Source: Mycobacterium paraense
GTDB lineage: Bacteria > Actinomycetota > Actinomycetes > Mycobacteriales > Mycobacteriaceae
Direction of reading: 5' to 3'
DNA length: 64,000 nt
Assembly: GCF_002101815.1 (NCBI RefSeq)
Contig: NZ_LQPM01000010.1
Coordinates: 124,001-188,000 of the forward strand
The translations under genes and the position numbers were made by a program. Each line of letters opens with the position of its first letter. Within the stretch, counting starts at the first letter, position 1. A model generated the notes under the pieces. That model ran no database searches. It worked only from the letters and a program-made list of their open reading frames with translations, and was not told the DNA's origin. This document shows positions 24,737-33,217 of this stretch, in pieces.

Positions 24737-25972
24737 TCAGGCCTGCGGGCCCTCCGACGGCGGCCAGTGCGACCCCGGCGACGCGTCGCCGGGCTCGGCG
24801 TGCTCGCCACGGGCCAGCGGCACCCACTGCTCGGTCGGCGCGGGCTGCTTGGACGACGGGAAGTCGCGCAGGTTGCCCGACGGCTTGGCGTCCCACTTGG
24901 CGAAGGTCAGCGGCGTCCGCAACCAGCAGTGCAGCAGGTTGTACGCCGCCTCCAGCGACTCGATGTGGGTGCGTTCCCACCCGTGGCTGCCGTCGAGGCC
25001 GAAGCCGACCAGCGCGGCCCTGGTTTCCGCGCCGGCTTCGATGGCCGCGGCGGCGTCGGAGCGGTAGTAGCGGAACACGTCCCGCACGAAGGGAATCCCT
25101 TGCTCCTCGGCGAGCCGGCACAGCTTGCGGGTCAGGTGGTAGTCGAAGGGGCCGTGCATGTCGGCCATCGGGATGGTCACGCCGTCCTCGATGGAGTGCT
25201 GGCCGGGCGCGCACACCGCGTTGTCCACCGAGACCAACTCGGCGACGTCCGCGGGCAGGCCGTGGCTGGCCCCGTGGCCGACCTCCTCGGTGATGGTGAC
25301 CATGACCGTGGTGCGGTGCGGCAAAACAACCTTGTTCTCCGAAAAGTGCTTGGCCAGTGTGAGCGCGACCGCGACACCGGCCTTGCCGTCGAGGTGCCGC
25401 GAAACGATGAAGCCGTCGGCGGTGAGTTCGGGGCTGGCGATCAGCGCGACGAAGTCACCCACGTTCAGCCCGAGACGGACCAGGTCGTCCCGCGAGGACA
25501 CCTTGCGGTCGACGCGGACCTCGACGTGCTTCCAGTCCGTGGGCTGGGTGTCGATCTCGTCGCCGAACGCGTGCCCGCTGGACTTGAGCGGTAGGACGGT
25601 GCCGGTGATGAACTCGTCCGGGTCGTCGCTGAAGATCCGCACCCGGGCGCCGGTGGCGAACCGCGCCGAAAAGGTGCCGACGGGAACCAGCTCGAGGCGT
25701 CCGTTGTCCTTGAGGGCGCGCACCATGCAGCCGATGGTGTCCGCGTGCACCGCCAGCGCCCGGTCGGTGGTCGCGGACTCCCCCGGCAGTTCGGCGGTCA
25801 GCGCGCCGCGGCGGGTCAGGGTGAACGGCACGCCAAAGTCGTCGAAGATGTCGCCGATCAGCTGCATCACCGCGTCCGTGCGCCCCGCGGGGCTCGGGGT
25901 CTGCAGCAGCGCGAGCAGAGTATCGATCATCCACGCGCGGTCGGCCTCAGCCATGGCCGCGGTTTGGCGCAC
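24737..25972 (-). CDS. M42-type metallopeptidase, NAGGN-system-like
   Basis: This is a predicted co-catalytic zinc aminopeptidase-like hydrolase (411 aa) resembling the M42-family peptidase linked to the osmoprotectant N-acetylglutaminylglutamine amide system. Metal ligands are readable: His76 and Asp78 in LAVHADTIG, Asp in SRHLDGKAGVAVAL, Glu-Glu in TITEEVGHGASHG, Asp in VSVDNAV and a late His in DGSHGWERTHIESL. The start is GTG 25972 with GGGAGA upstream. None of the osmoprotectant synthesis genes is in the window. The extra Pro/Ser-rich C-terminal tail (about 370-411) is not part of the catalytic fold. Confidence 0.85.
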   Translation of the reverse strand: MRQTAAMAEADRAWMIDTLLALLQTPSPAGRTDAVMQLIGDIFDDFGVPFTLTRRGALTAELPGESATTDRALAVHADTIGCMVRALKDNGRLELVPVGTFSARFATGARVRIFSDDPDEFITGTVLPLKSSGHAFGDEIDTQPTDWKHVEVRVDRKVSSRDDLVRLGLNVGDFVALIASPELTADGFIVSRHLDGKAGVAVALTLAKHFSENKVVLPHRTTVMVTITEEVGHGASHGLPADVAELVSVDNAVCAPGQHSIEDGVTIPMADMHGPFDYHLTRKLCRLAEEQGIPFVRDVFRYYRSDAAAAIEAGAETRAALVGFGLDGSHGWERTHIESLEAAYNLLHCWLRTPLTFAKWDAKPSGNLRDFPSSKQPAPTEQWVPLARGEHAEPGDASPGSHWPPSEGPQA

Positions 25973-26137
25973 GGTGTCTCCCTTCGGTGTCGTCCGGATT
26001 CGCGTTCAACCTACCGGGTGCCGGGACCCGGCCGGCTGGCAGGCGCATGCCGCCGATTAACTTTTTCCCCGTTATTGCTGCAAATTCACGTTAGGCTCCT
26101 CGATGTCCGGGTTTACATCGCGCACGAGGAGCCCGCT

Positions 26138-26713
26138 ATGAAAGTGGACGCGGAAGGACACCAGGAGCAAGACGTCCGCCGGCTACGCGAATTCAACGCA
26201 TTCGACAAATTCTCCGAAAGCGAGTTGCGGCGTCTCGTCGAAGCGGCGCACCGCATCGCGCGGTCCAAGCCCTGGCCGCTGATTCAGGAGCAGACGCCCT
26301 CGGACGCCTGCTACATCATGCTCAACGGCGAGGCCGGGGTGTACGTCGGCCAGGACCGCATCGCCGTGCTGGGCCCCGGCGAGGTGATCGGCGAATCCGT
26401 GCTCCGCCGCGGGCAACTGCGTTCCGCGACGGTGACGACGACCGGGCCGTCGGAGGTGCTTCGCATCGAGCGCGACGAGCTCGCCCGCCTGCTCGACGAG
26501 ATGCCCGCGCTGCGCGAGACGATGGACGCGACCGTCGCGCGACACGAGCCGGTGGCCCGCGCGCAGGGGAACCAAAAGCCGGACCGCTGCAAGGTAAACG
26601 CCTCGGTGCCGGCGGACTTGGTCGAACGGTTCGAGGACGCCGCCACCAGCGCCGGCGTGAGTGTCACGGCGGCGCTCGAGGACGCGCTCACCCAGTGGAT
26701 CGCCGCGCGCTAG
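26138..26713 (+). CDS. Cyclic nucleotide-binding domain protein with RHH-like C-terminus
   Basis: This is a 191-aa cytosolic regulator-like protein, ATG 26138 behind CGAGGAG. Residues about 15-130 form a cNMP-binding beta roll: FNAFDKFSESELRRLVEAA, YIMLNGEAGVYVGQ and a phosphate-binding-cassette-like GEVIGESVLRRGQLRSATV with Gly85-Glu86 and Arg95-Ser-Ala97. The C-terminus (about 150-191; VNASVPADLVERFEDAATSA) looks like a ribbon-helix-helix or similar short DNA-binding element rather than the winged helix of CRP. It may therefore be an unusual cAMP-responsive DNA-binding protein. It converges on the CitE-like gene, whose stop overlaps its last bases. Confidence 0.8.
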   Translation: MKVDAEGHQEQDVRRLREFNAFDKFSESELRRLVEAAHRIARSKPWPLIQEQTPSDACYIMLNGEAGVYVGQDRIAVLGPGEVIGESVLRRGQLRSATVTTTGPSEVLRIERDELARLLDEMPALRETMDATVARHEPVARAQGNQKPDRCKVNASVPADLVERFEDAATSAGVSVTAALEDALTQWIAAR

Positions 26714-27609
26714 GAAGCGGGTTCGCGCTCTGAGATGAGCTCGGCGAGGGCCAGGATCCGCTGGGCGTCGCGCACGTGCAGGCTCTCGACCATCCGGCCA
26801 TCGACCGTGATGACGCTCTTTCCCGCCGCCCGGGCCTGATCGTAGGCCGCGACGATCTTGCGGGCGTCGGCCACCTCTTTGTGCGACGGACCGAATTGCT
26901 CGTTGGCCGGCGCGATTTGGGACGGGTGAATGAGGGTCTTTCCGTCGAACCCCAGCTCGCGACCTTGCCGGGCCTCGGCACGAAACCCGTCCTCGTCGCC
27001 GATGTCGTTGAAAACGCCGTCCAGGACCGCCTTTCCGGCCGCCCTCGCGCCCAACACCGCCAGCGACAACGCGGTGAGCGCCGGCGCGCGCCCGGGGACG
27101 TGCAGTGCGTGCAGGTCGTTGACGAGATCGTTGGTGCCCACCACGAAGGCGGCCAAACGGCCGCTGGCCGAAGCGATCTCCTCGGTCCTCAGGAAAGCGC
27201 GGGGGGTCTCGATCATCACCCACAGCCGCAGCGACTCCGGCGCGCCGAGCTTGTCGAGCGACGCGGCCAGCGCGCGGACCTGTTCGCCCGTCTCGACCTT
27301 CGGTACCAGCACCCCGTCGGCGACCGACGCGGCGACTGCGGCCAAATCGTCGTGATGCCAGTCGGTGTCGAGGCCGTTGATGCGCACTACGACCTCGCGA
27401 GGGTGGTAGCTCGCCGACGAGATCGCGTCGCACACCTTCGTCCGTGAATCGGCTTTCGCGTCCGGTCCGACGGCATCCTCGAGGTCGAAGATCAACACGT
27501 CCGCCGGCAGGGTCTTGCCCTTCTCCAGCGCCCGGGAGTTGTTGCCGGGCAGGTAAAGGGCCGATCTGCGCGGCCGCGGCGTTGGTGCCCCGTGGTGTTC
27601 GACGTCCAC
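26710..27609 (-). CDS. CitE-like CoA ester lyase (HpcH/HpaI family)
   Basis: This is a predicted malyl/citramalyl-CoA lyase-like enzyme (299 aa from GTG 27609) with a Mg2+-dependent TIM barrel. Family blocks are RRSALYLPGNNSRALEKG, ADVLIFDLEDAVGPDAK, VVVRINGLDT, LRLWVMIETPRAFL with the metal-binding Glu, DEDGFRAEARQGRELGFDGK and LIHPSQIAPANEQFG. This is close to CitE/CLYBL proteins that cleave (3S)-citramalyl-CoA or related esters. The frame is open to 27858, but that extension would overlap the PE gene and lacks similarity. It lies 26 bases behind the PE gene on the same strand. Confidence 0.9.
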   Translation of the reverse strand: MDVEHHGAPTPRPRRSALYLPGNNSRALEKGKTLPADVLIFDLEDAVGPDAKADSRTKVCDAISSASYHPREVVVRINGLDTDWHHDDLAAVAASVADGVLVPKVETGEQVRALAASLDKLGAPESLRLWVMIETPRAFLRTEEIASASGRLAAFVVGTNDLVNDLHALHVPGRAPALTALSLAVLGARAAGKAVLDGVFNDIGDEDGFRAEARQGRELGFDGKTLIHPSQIAPANEQFGPSHKEVADARKIVAAYDQARAAGKSVITVDGRMVESLHVRDAQRILALAELISEREPAS

Positions 27610-27635
27610 GTGGCAAGGGTAGGCGGTGCGCCCGG

Positions 27636-28415
27636 CTAGAAGATCACGGGCGGCAGGTTCGCGAACAGCGGAATAACGCCGAACTGGGATCCTTGGAAGA
27701 AGAACTCCATGCCGAAGGTGGTAAACGACCCGCCGGTGATCTGGCCCAAAGCGTTTCCGGTCACCGAAATCGCCTGGTAGCCGACCGGTGTGAGCCCACC
27801 GAGGTTTGCCCCGAACCCGCCGGGACCCGCGTACTCGCTGCCGGTCGCGGACAACCACGTCAGCGGGCCGAGCGGCGTGTTGATGCTTCCCGTGCCATTC
27901 ACGGCCAGTCCGATGCCCGAGCCGCCGGGCGCAGCGAACGGGATCCCGCTCAGCGACAACGACCCGACTTGGCCGAACGGGCCGTTCAGGATCAAGGATT
28001 CAGCCACGCCCCCGGCGCCCCCGCTTATTACCACCTGCACCGGGCCGAAGTTCTGGCTGAACGTTTGAGCCGGGCTGGCCGCCGCCGCCCCGGCGCCGGT
28101 CGTATTCACCGCGTTCAGCACCGTTTGCCGGGCATTGGCGACTTCGGTGCTCACATATTGCGCGGCCCCACCATTCAACAGGTTCACGAATTCGTCGTGA
28201 AAGGCCGCCGCCTTGGCGCTGAGCGTCTGGAATTCTTGACCCCGCGCACCAAAAAGGGCGGTCACCGCCGCGGAAACCTCGTCGGCGGCGGGCGCCGCGA
28301 TCGCGGTCGTCTGACCAGCCGCCGCCGCCGTCGCGCTGCGCAGCGTAGTGCCCAAGTTCTCTAGGTTTCCACTGGCCGCTGACACCAACTCTGGTGCGAT
28401 GTTCAGCAACGACAT
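27636..28415 (-). CDS. PE family protein with beta-rich C-terminus
   Basis: This is an ESX-secreted PE protein (259 aa). ATG 28415 gives MSLLNIAPELVSAAS, preceded by GGTGGAGGGCGGG. The PE domain (1-95) carries Pro-Glu at 8-9 and the secretion signal YVSTE (Tyr87-Glu91). The C-terminal about 130 residues (VQVVISGGAGGVAESLIL through MEFFFQGSQFGV) look beta-rich and are distinct from PGRS. No PPE partner lies next to it. It is divergent from a lipase gene, with 272 bases between. The function outside the cell is unknown. Confidence 0.9.
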   Translation of the reverse strand: MSLLNIAPELVSAASGNLENLGTTLRSATAAAAGQTTAIAAPAADEVSAAVTALFGARGQEFQTLSAKAAAFHDEFVNLLNGGAAQYVSTEVANARQTVLNAVNTTGAGAAAASPAQTFSQNFGPVQVVISGGAGGVAESLILNGPFGQVGSLSLSGIPFAAPGGSGIGLAVNGTGSINTPLGPLTWLSATGSEYAGPGGFGANLGGLTPVGYQAISVTGNALGQITGGSFTTFGMEFFFQGSQFGVIPLFANLPPVIF

Positions 28416-28687
28416 AATCCCGCCCTCCACCGAATAGTCGCTAAATGTAACGCCGAGACATTTGGCGATCGGCAGATCGTAACAGCCGGCGATCGCTCCG
28501 GAGCCGAATTGGCGTTTGATCATTGGCCGTGTCAGCCGGCGCGAGTTGCGTCACCGTAGGTAACAAACTGGATTACGTCAAAAGTTTGCTGTCCATTGTT
28601 TTGAAAACCGCGTTTCTCGGTTCGTATTGGCCGCTTTAACCAGCCCCCGGAGTGGGAACCCTGGGTGGGAACGGGAAGGAGTGGCTC

Positions 28688-29929
28688 ATGCAGCGACAGG
28701 AGATCCGATCACTCGCCGACCTCGCCGGCGAGGGCACTCACGTCCTCACGAGCCTGGTGCGCGACACGCACAGCGGCATCGCGCGGCGGGTTTTCGGCTC
28801 CATCGGCCCGGTGGCCAAACCCGTGGAGGTCGTCCACAACACGACCGCCGCGGCGACCTACCACGCCGTCGATCGCGCGCTTCGGGCGGCGCTGCGCGGG
28901 GCCGGCGCGCTGGCCGCCGAGGCGCGCGGCAGCGACGACGACGAGACCGTCGAATCGGATCCCCGGGTCGCCGGATTCATCGCCGCGCTCAACGGAATCT
29001 ATGGTGATGAGCTGACCGACCACGGCAACGGCTTCGCGCTGACCATGCAGATCCGCCGGCGCGGCAAGCCGATCGCGATGAGCCCCACCGACACTGCCGC
29101 GGCGTTCCCGGAAGCCACCAGGCGGATCGCGGTGTTCGTGCACGGCTGGTGCATGACCGAAAGCTCGTGGTGGCGGCGGCCGCGCGACGGCAAGGAGATG
29201 ACTCCGTACGGCGCCCGGCTGCGCGACGAGTTGGGCTTCACCCCCGTTTACCTGCGCTACAACACGGGCCTGCACATCTCGGAGAACGGGAAATCGTTGG
29301 CCGCCCTTCTTGATCGGCTGCAGGCGCTGTGGCCGGTTCCGGTCGAGGAGCTCGCGCTGATCGGTCATTCGATGGGCGGCCTGGTGGCGCGCAGCGCGTG
29401 CCACTACGGGACCGAGCACCGGCACGGCTGGCCCGACTCCGTTCGCCACGTCGTCTGCCTGGGATCCCCGCACCTGGGCGCCGACTTGGAGAAGGGCGTC
29501 AATGCCGCCTCCTGGGCGCTGGCGCGGCTACCCGAAACCCGAGGCCTGGCAGCGTTTCTCAACGCCCGCAGTGCCGGGACGAAGGATCTGCGCTACGGCG
29601 CCCTGCTCGACGAGGACTGGTGCGACGGCGACCCGGACGAGTTCCTGCGCGACCGCTGCAACGAGGTCCCGTTCCTGCCCCATGCCGTCTACCACTTCGT
29701 GGCGACCAGCGCCGGCCCCGGGGCGGTCGGGGCCGTGCTCGGCGACCGCCTGGTGCGCCCGCACAGCGCATCCGGCAAAGGCAAGTCGCGTCAGGTTCCG
29801 TTCGACCCCGACCACGGCCTGACGCTGACCGGCCTGCACCACTTCGACCTGCTCAATCACGCCGAGATCTACGCGAAATTGCGCGAGTGGCTGGGTCATC
29901 CGCCGGGGCGGACGGAGTTTACGGACTAA
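28688..29929 (+). CDS. Alpha/beta hydrolase, GHSMGG lipase/esterase
   Basis: This is a predicted serine hydrolase (413 aa) related to triacylglycerol lipase/PGAP1-type proteins. The start ATG 28688 is set by GAAGGAG 7 nt upstream; a GTG at 28652 is less likely. After a hydrophilic about 150-residue N-terminal region, the core shows IAVFVHGWCMTESSWWRRP (oxyanion hole), LALIGHSMGGLVARSA (nucleophile Ser) and VVCLGSPHLGADLEKGVN; LTGLHHFDLLNHAEIY supplies the His. No signal peptide is visible. The N-terminal part with HSGIARRVFGSIGPVAKPV may be an association domain. Substrate unknown. Confidence 0.88.
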   Translation: MQRQEIRSLADLAGEGTHVLTSLVRDTHSGIARRVFGSIGPVAKPVEVVHNTTAAATYHAVDRALRAALRGAGALAAEARGSDDDETVESDPRVAGFIAALNGIYGDELTDHGNGFALTMQIRRRGKPIAMSPTDTAAAFPEATRRIAVFVHGWCMTESSWWRRPRDGKEMTPYGARLRDELGFTPVYLRYNTGLHISENGKSLAALLDRLQALWPVPVEELALIGHSMGGLVARSACHYGTEHRHGWPDSVRHVVCLGSPHLGADLEKGVNAASWALARLPETRGLAAFLNARSAGTKDLRYGALLDEDWCDGDPDEFLRDRCNEVPFLPHAVYHFVATSAGPGAVGAVLGDRLVRPHSASGKGKSRQVPFDPDHGLTLTGLHHFDLLNHAEIYAKLREWLGHPPGRTEFTD

Positions 29930-29936
29930 CCGGCGA

Positions 29937-30368
29937 TCACGGCCGGTGGTACTCGTCGTTGAGAAGGATTTGCACGCCCCGCCATCCCCAATAGACGCGG
30001 TGCGCGGTGATCAATCCGTTGTCGATCTCCATCACCTCGACGAAGTCCATCTGCTGGCCGTTCGGGGTTTGGCGGGGATATTCCCACGTCGCACGGCGGC
30101 CGTCGGTGAAGAAGCCGGCGCGGTGATATTGCCGCTCTTCGGGTGTGCGGGCGACGACTTCGGCGAGGAAAGGACGCAACTCGTCGTGACCCCGGCACAC
30201 GCCCTGGGCGCCGAGAATGTGGGCCGCGACCGGGCTCTCCAGCACCGCGTCGGGTGCATAGCACGCCAGGAGCGCCTCGACATCGTGCTCGGCCAATGCC
30301 TTCTCCCAGGCATGGGTCACGGCTTCGATTGCCGCGACGTCCGGTGTGGTGTCGTTTCGATTCCTCAT
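29937..30368 (-). CDS. SnoaL/NTF2-like protein
   Basis: This is an NTF2-fold protein (143 aa from ATG 30368). AIEAVTHAWEKALAEHDVEA, LLACYAPDAVLESP, RAGFFTDGRRATWEYPR and VEVMEIDNGLITAHRVYWGW are the hallmark blocks. The latter resembles the closing strand of SnoaL-like nuclear transport factor proteins. It lies 29 bases downstream of zwf on the same strand and is probably co-transcribed, though a direct metabolic link is not evident. Confidence 0.85.
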   Translation of the reverse strand: MRNRNDTTPDVAAIEAVTHAWEKALAEHDVEALLACYAPDAVLESPVAAHILGAQGVCRGHDELRPFLAEVVARTPEERQYHRAGFFTDGRRATWEYPRQTPNGQQMDFVEVMEIDNGLITAHRVYWGWRGVQILLNDEYHRP

Positions 30369-30397
30369 ATACCCGGGGTTGCCGGGGGTCGATCGAA

Positions 30398-31909
30398 CTA
30401 ATCTGACGGCTTGTCCTTCTTCTCGCGCCACTCCCGCTCGAACGGCAACCGCCAGGCGTTGGGCGCGATCAACTGGTGAATCGCGTTCGGACCCCACGTG
30501 CCGGGCTGATACATCTTGGCGGCGGGGGGATCGTTGAGCAGGTCTTCCGAACGCTCCCATAATGATTCGATGCCCTCGGCGGTGTTGAACAGCGTGTGAT
30601 CCCCCCGCATCGCGTCGAGGATGAGCCGCTCATAGGCCTCCAGCACATCGACGACGGTGTCGATCTCTTGGGAGGAGAACTGCATGGACAACTTGTCGAG
30701 CTTCATGCCGGGACCCGGGCGCTTGCCGTAGAACGACAGCGACACCTTCGAGTTGTCGGCGAGGTCGAACGTGAGATGGTCGGGGCCTTGGGTTCCCACG
30801 CCCGATCCTGGCGGAAACATCGTTCGCGGAGCCTCTTTGAAGGCGATCGAGATGATGCGGATACCCTCGGCCATCTTCTTACCGGTGCGCAGATAGATCG
30901 GCACGCCGGCCCAGCGCCAGTTGTCGATGCCGACCTTGAGCGCGATGAACGTCTCGGTGTCCGAATCCTTGGCCACCCCGTTCTCGTCGCGGTACCCGCT
31001 GTACTGGCCGCGCACCACGTTGGACGGCTTGATGGGCAGCATCGACCGGAAGACCTTGTTCTTTTCCTCGCTGATCGCGAACGGCTCGAGTGCGGTCGGG
31101 GGCTCCATCACCACGAAGGCCATGACTTGGAACAGGTGCGTGACGACCATGTCCTTGTAGGCGCCGGTCTCCTCGTAAAAGTTCGCCCGCTGATCGAGCC
31201 CGAGCGCCTCGGGGATGTCGATCTGGATGTGGTCGATGAAGTTGCGGTTCCAGATCGGCTCGAACAGCCCGTTGGCGAAGCGGAATGCCAGGATGTTCTG
31301 GGCGGCCTCCTTGCCCAAAAAGTGGTCGATCCGGAAAATCTGGGATTCCTCGAACGTTTCGTGCACGAAGTCGTTGAGCGCCACCGCGCTGGCCAGATCG
31401 GTGCCGAACGGTTTCTCCATCACCACCCGCGAGCGCTCGACGAGCTTGGCGTCGCGCAGCATCGTGATGACGGCGCGCGCCGCCTTCGGAGGGACCGACA
31501 GGTAATGCAGCCGGCACACGTCGGGCCCCAGGTTGTTCTCGGCCTCGGCGACGGCGGCGGCGAGCGCCTCGGGCCCGGCGCTTTGTGGGACATAGGTGAT
31601 GATCTTCGCGAAGTTGGCCCATTGTTCGTCCGTGAGCTTGTGCGTGGCGAACGAGTCGATCGCGTTCTTGGCGAGCTCGCGGAATTCGTCGTCGCTGAGG
31701 TCTTCGAGCGACGTCGCGACGATCTGGATATCGGGGGCGAGCTCCGACTGGTCCAGGTAGGCCAGGCCGGGGATCAGCTTGCGTTTGGCCAGATCCCCCG
31801 TCGCGCCGAACAGGACGATGACGTGGGGGTCGAGCGCTTCGGATTGGTGGCGGCGCGGGCGTTTCTCCGGCGCCGGGTACGAAATCGTTTGCGGGTTCTT
31901 GGTGGCCAC
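30398..31909 (-). CDS. zwf: Glucose-6-phosphate 1-dehydrogenase
   Basis: This enzyme oxidises glucose-6-phosphate to 6-phosphogluconolactone with NAD(P)+, the entry step of the oxidative pentose phosphate pathway. The 503-aa product (GTG 31909) has the nucleotide-binding VIVLFGATGDLAKRKLIPG near residue 30, VVMEKPFGTDLASA, the active-site signature RIDHFLGKEAAQN and IYLRTGKKM. The length is normal for G6PD plus about 20 N-terminal residues. The start is a little uncertain: GGAAG lies about 12 nt upstream, and the frame is open to 31990. It is not in the usual tal-zwf-opcA cluster, so it may be a second isozyme. Confidence 0.95.
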   Translation of the reverse strand: MATKNPQTISYPAPEKRPRRHQSEALDPHVIVLFGATGDLAKRKLIPGLAYLDQSELAPDIQIVATSLEDLSDDEFRELAKNAIDSFATHKLTDEQWANFAKIITYVPQSAGPEALAAAVAEAENNLGPDVCRLHYLSVPPKAARAVITMLRDAKLVERSRVVMEKPFGTDLASAVALNDFVHETFEESQIFRIDHFLGKEAAQNILAFRFANGLFEPIWNRNFIDHIQIDIPEALGLDQRANFYEETGAYKDMVVTHLFQVMAFVVMEPPTALEPFAISEEKNKVFRSMLPIKPSNVVRGQYSGYRDENGVAKDSDTETFIALKVGIDNWRWAGVPIYLRTGKKMAEGIRIISIAFKEAPRTMFPPGSGVGTQGPDHLTFDLADNSKVSLSFYGKRPGPGMKLDKLSMQFSSQEIDTVVDVLEAYERLILDAMRGDHTLFNTAEGIESLWERSEDLLNDPPAAKMYQPGTWGPNAIHQLIAPNAWRLPFEREWREKKDKPSD

Positions 31910-32034
31910 TGTTGAGATACTTCCATCGCCGCGCCGTGTCTGCAGCCCTGCGACGCGTCCGGTTGATGCTATCCCAATTCCCATTCCCAATACGAACGAT
32001 TACCAATCGCGCGGCTGGGTATGGGGTAGGCGAT

Positions 32035-32208
32035 ATGACGAACCCCGACAGAGATCCCGTGACCCACGCCCAGCAGCTGGAGGACATCGTCGACGAGCTC
32101 GGCGAGAAGGTCGCCAACGAGCGGGAAGCGGAGGACGTTCCCGGCAAGCCCAGCGAGCGGGAGCAGGCCGCAGCCACCGGCGGCACCGAGGAAGAGCCGC
32201 CGGACTAG
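32035..32208 (+). CDS. Small acidic hypothetical protein
   Basis: This is a 57-aa hydrophilic, strongly acidic protein: MTNPDRDPVTHAQQLEDIVD at the start, then alternating Glu/Lys and a closing GGTEEEPPD. GGGGTAGG precedes ATG 32035. It is probably disordered or helical, and no function is recognised. It is transcribed divergently from zwf with 125 bases between. Codon use is typical of the genome, which supports it being real. Confidence 0.6.
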   Translation: MTNPDRDPVTHAQQLEDIVDELGEKVANEREAEDVPGKPSEREQAAATGGTEEEPPD

Positions 32209-32223
32209 CCCTACCGGCTCGCC

Positions 32224-33054
32224 TTACCGATCGCGCCAGGCGAGCATCGTCTCCAGTTCGGAGAAGTCGTAGCCGTTGCCGTCCGGGTGGATCTCGGTGG
32301 TGAACAGCGTGACCCCCTCGTCGACGAACGCGTCGGCGGTCGCGGCGTCCGTCCACGCCATCCCCCGCTCGATGGCGGACTCGTCGCGTCCGGCCTCGGC
32401 GGCCAGCCTCTTGAGGAGTTCGTTCTTGCGACGAAATGCCTCGATGGGTTCGAAGCTGTGCCAGATGTCGGCGTGGCGCGCCGCGATCGGAATGGTCCGC
32501 CGCTCGCCGCCGCCGCCGATGAGGATCGGGATGTGCCGCACCGGACCCGGTGTCAGGTGGGCGAGCCGGTGCTCGATGCGCGCCAGGCCCTCGTCGAACT
32601 GGTCCATCCTGGCCCGCACGCTGCCGTAGTCGTACCCGTAGACCGTGAAGTCTTTCCAGTACCAGCCCGCCCCCAGCCCGAGGATCAGGCGGCCTCCGCT
32701 GATGTGGTCGACGGTGCGGGCCATGTCCGCGACCAGGTCGGGGTTGCGATAGGGCATGCCGGTGACGAGCAGACCGATCTCGGCTCGGCTGGTGATCTCG
32801 CCCCAGGACGCCAGCGCCGTCCAGCCCTCGAAGTTGTTGACCTCCGGCTGTTCGTCGTGCAGCTGCGGGACGCCGTCGACGATGTCGACGAACGGTTTGT
32901 GGAAGTGGTCGTAGCCGAAGATGGCGTCGGCGCCGAGCTCTTCGGCGCGCAGCACGGCCTGCCGCCACGTGCGGTAGTCGGGCGTCCCCCCGGGCCACAG
33001 CTGAACGCCGATCCGCACCCTGTTGGGCCTAACCCCGCTGGCTGAGTCGGTCAT
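32224..33054 (-). CDS. LLM-class F420-dependent oxidoreductase
   Basis: This is a predicted F420-dependent luciferase-like oxidoreductase (276 aa). The TIM barrel is indicated by RIGVQLWPGGTPDYRTWRQ, ELGADAIFGYDHFH, RAEIGLLVTGMPYRNPDLVA, MARTVDHISGGRLILGLGAG (the best family signature), IPILIGGGGERRTIPIAARH and a closing Trp-Arg. Mycobacteria encode many such enzymes acting on lipids, ketones or xenobiotics. GAGAGGCGAAG precedes ATG 33054. It is divergent from the tetR operon at 33218; the palindromic operator there could also affect this gene. Confidence 0.92.
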   Translation of the reverse strand: MTDSASGVRPNRVRIGVQLWPGGTPDYRTWRQAVLRAEELGADAIFGYDHFHKPFVDIVDGVPQLHDEQPEVNNFEGWTALASWGEITSRAEIGLLVTGMPYRNPDLVADMARTVDHISGGRLILGLGAGWYWKDFTVYGYDYGSVRARMDQFDEGLARIEHRLAHLTPGPVRHIPILIGGGGERRTIPIAARHADIWHSFEPIEAFRRKNELLKRLAAEAGRDESAIERGMAWTDAATADAFVDEGVTLFTTEIHPDGNGYDFSELETMLAWRDR

Positions 33055-33187
33055 CTTCGCCTCTCATCGTGTCTGCAAGCCGATCTTGGCGGTCCGGCCG
33101 GGCACGTGCACTACAAACTGAGCGAACGTCCGGTTCCTTCCCGCCTTGACCGCCGGCCGTGGCGCCCCTATCGTCGAGCCTAAGTGT

Positions 33188-33202
33188 ACGAAACCGTTTC
33201 GT
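33188..33202. promoter_or_regulatory. TetR-type palindromic operator
   Basis: ACGAAAC-C-GTTTCGT is a perfect inverted repeat with 7-bp arms, 16 bases before the GTG of the TetR gene at 33218. The position between divergent genes and the symmetry strongly suggest the autoregulatory binding site of the adjacent repressor. It probably controls the downstream membrane protein and possibly the F420 oxidoreductase. Confidence 0.75.
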
Positions 33203-33217
33203 TCATCGGAGGGCCGA

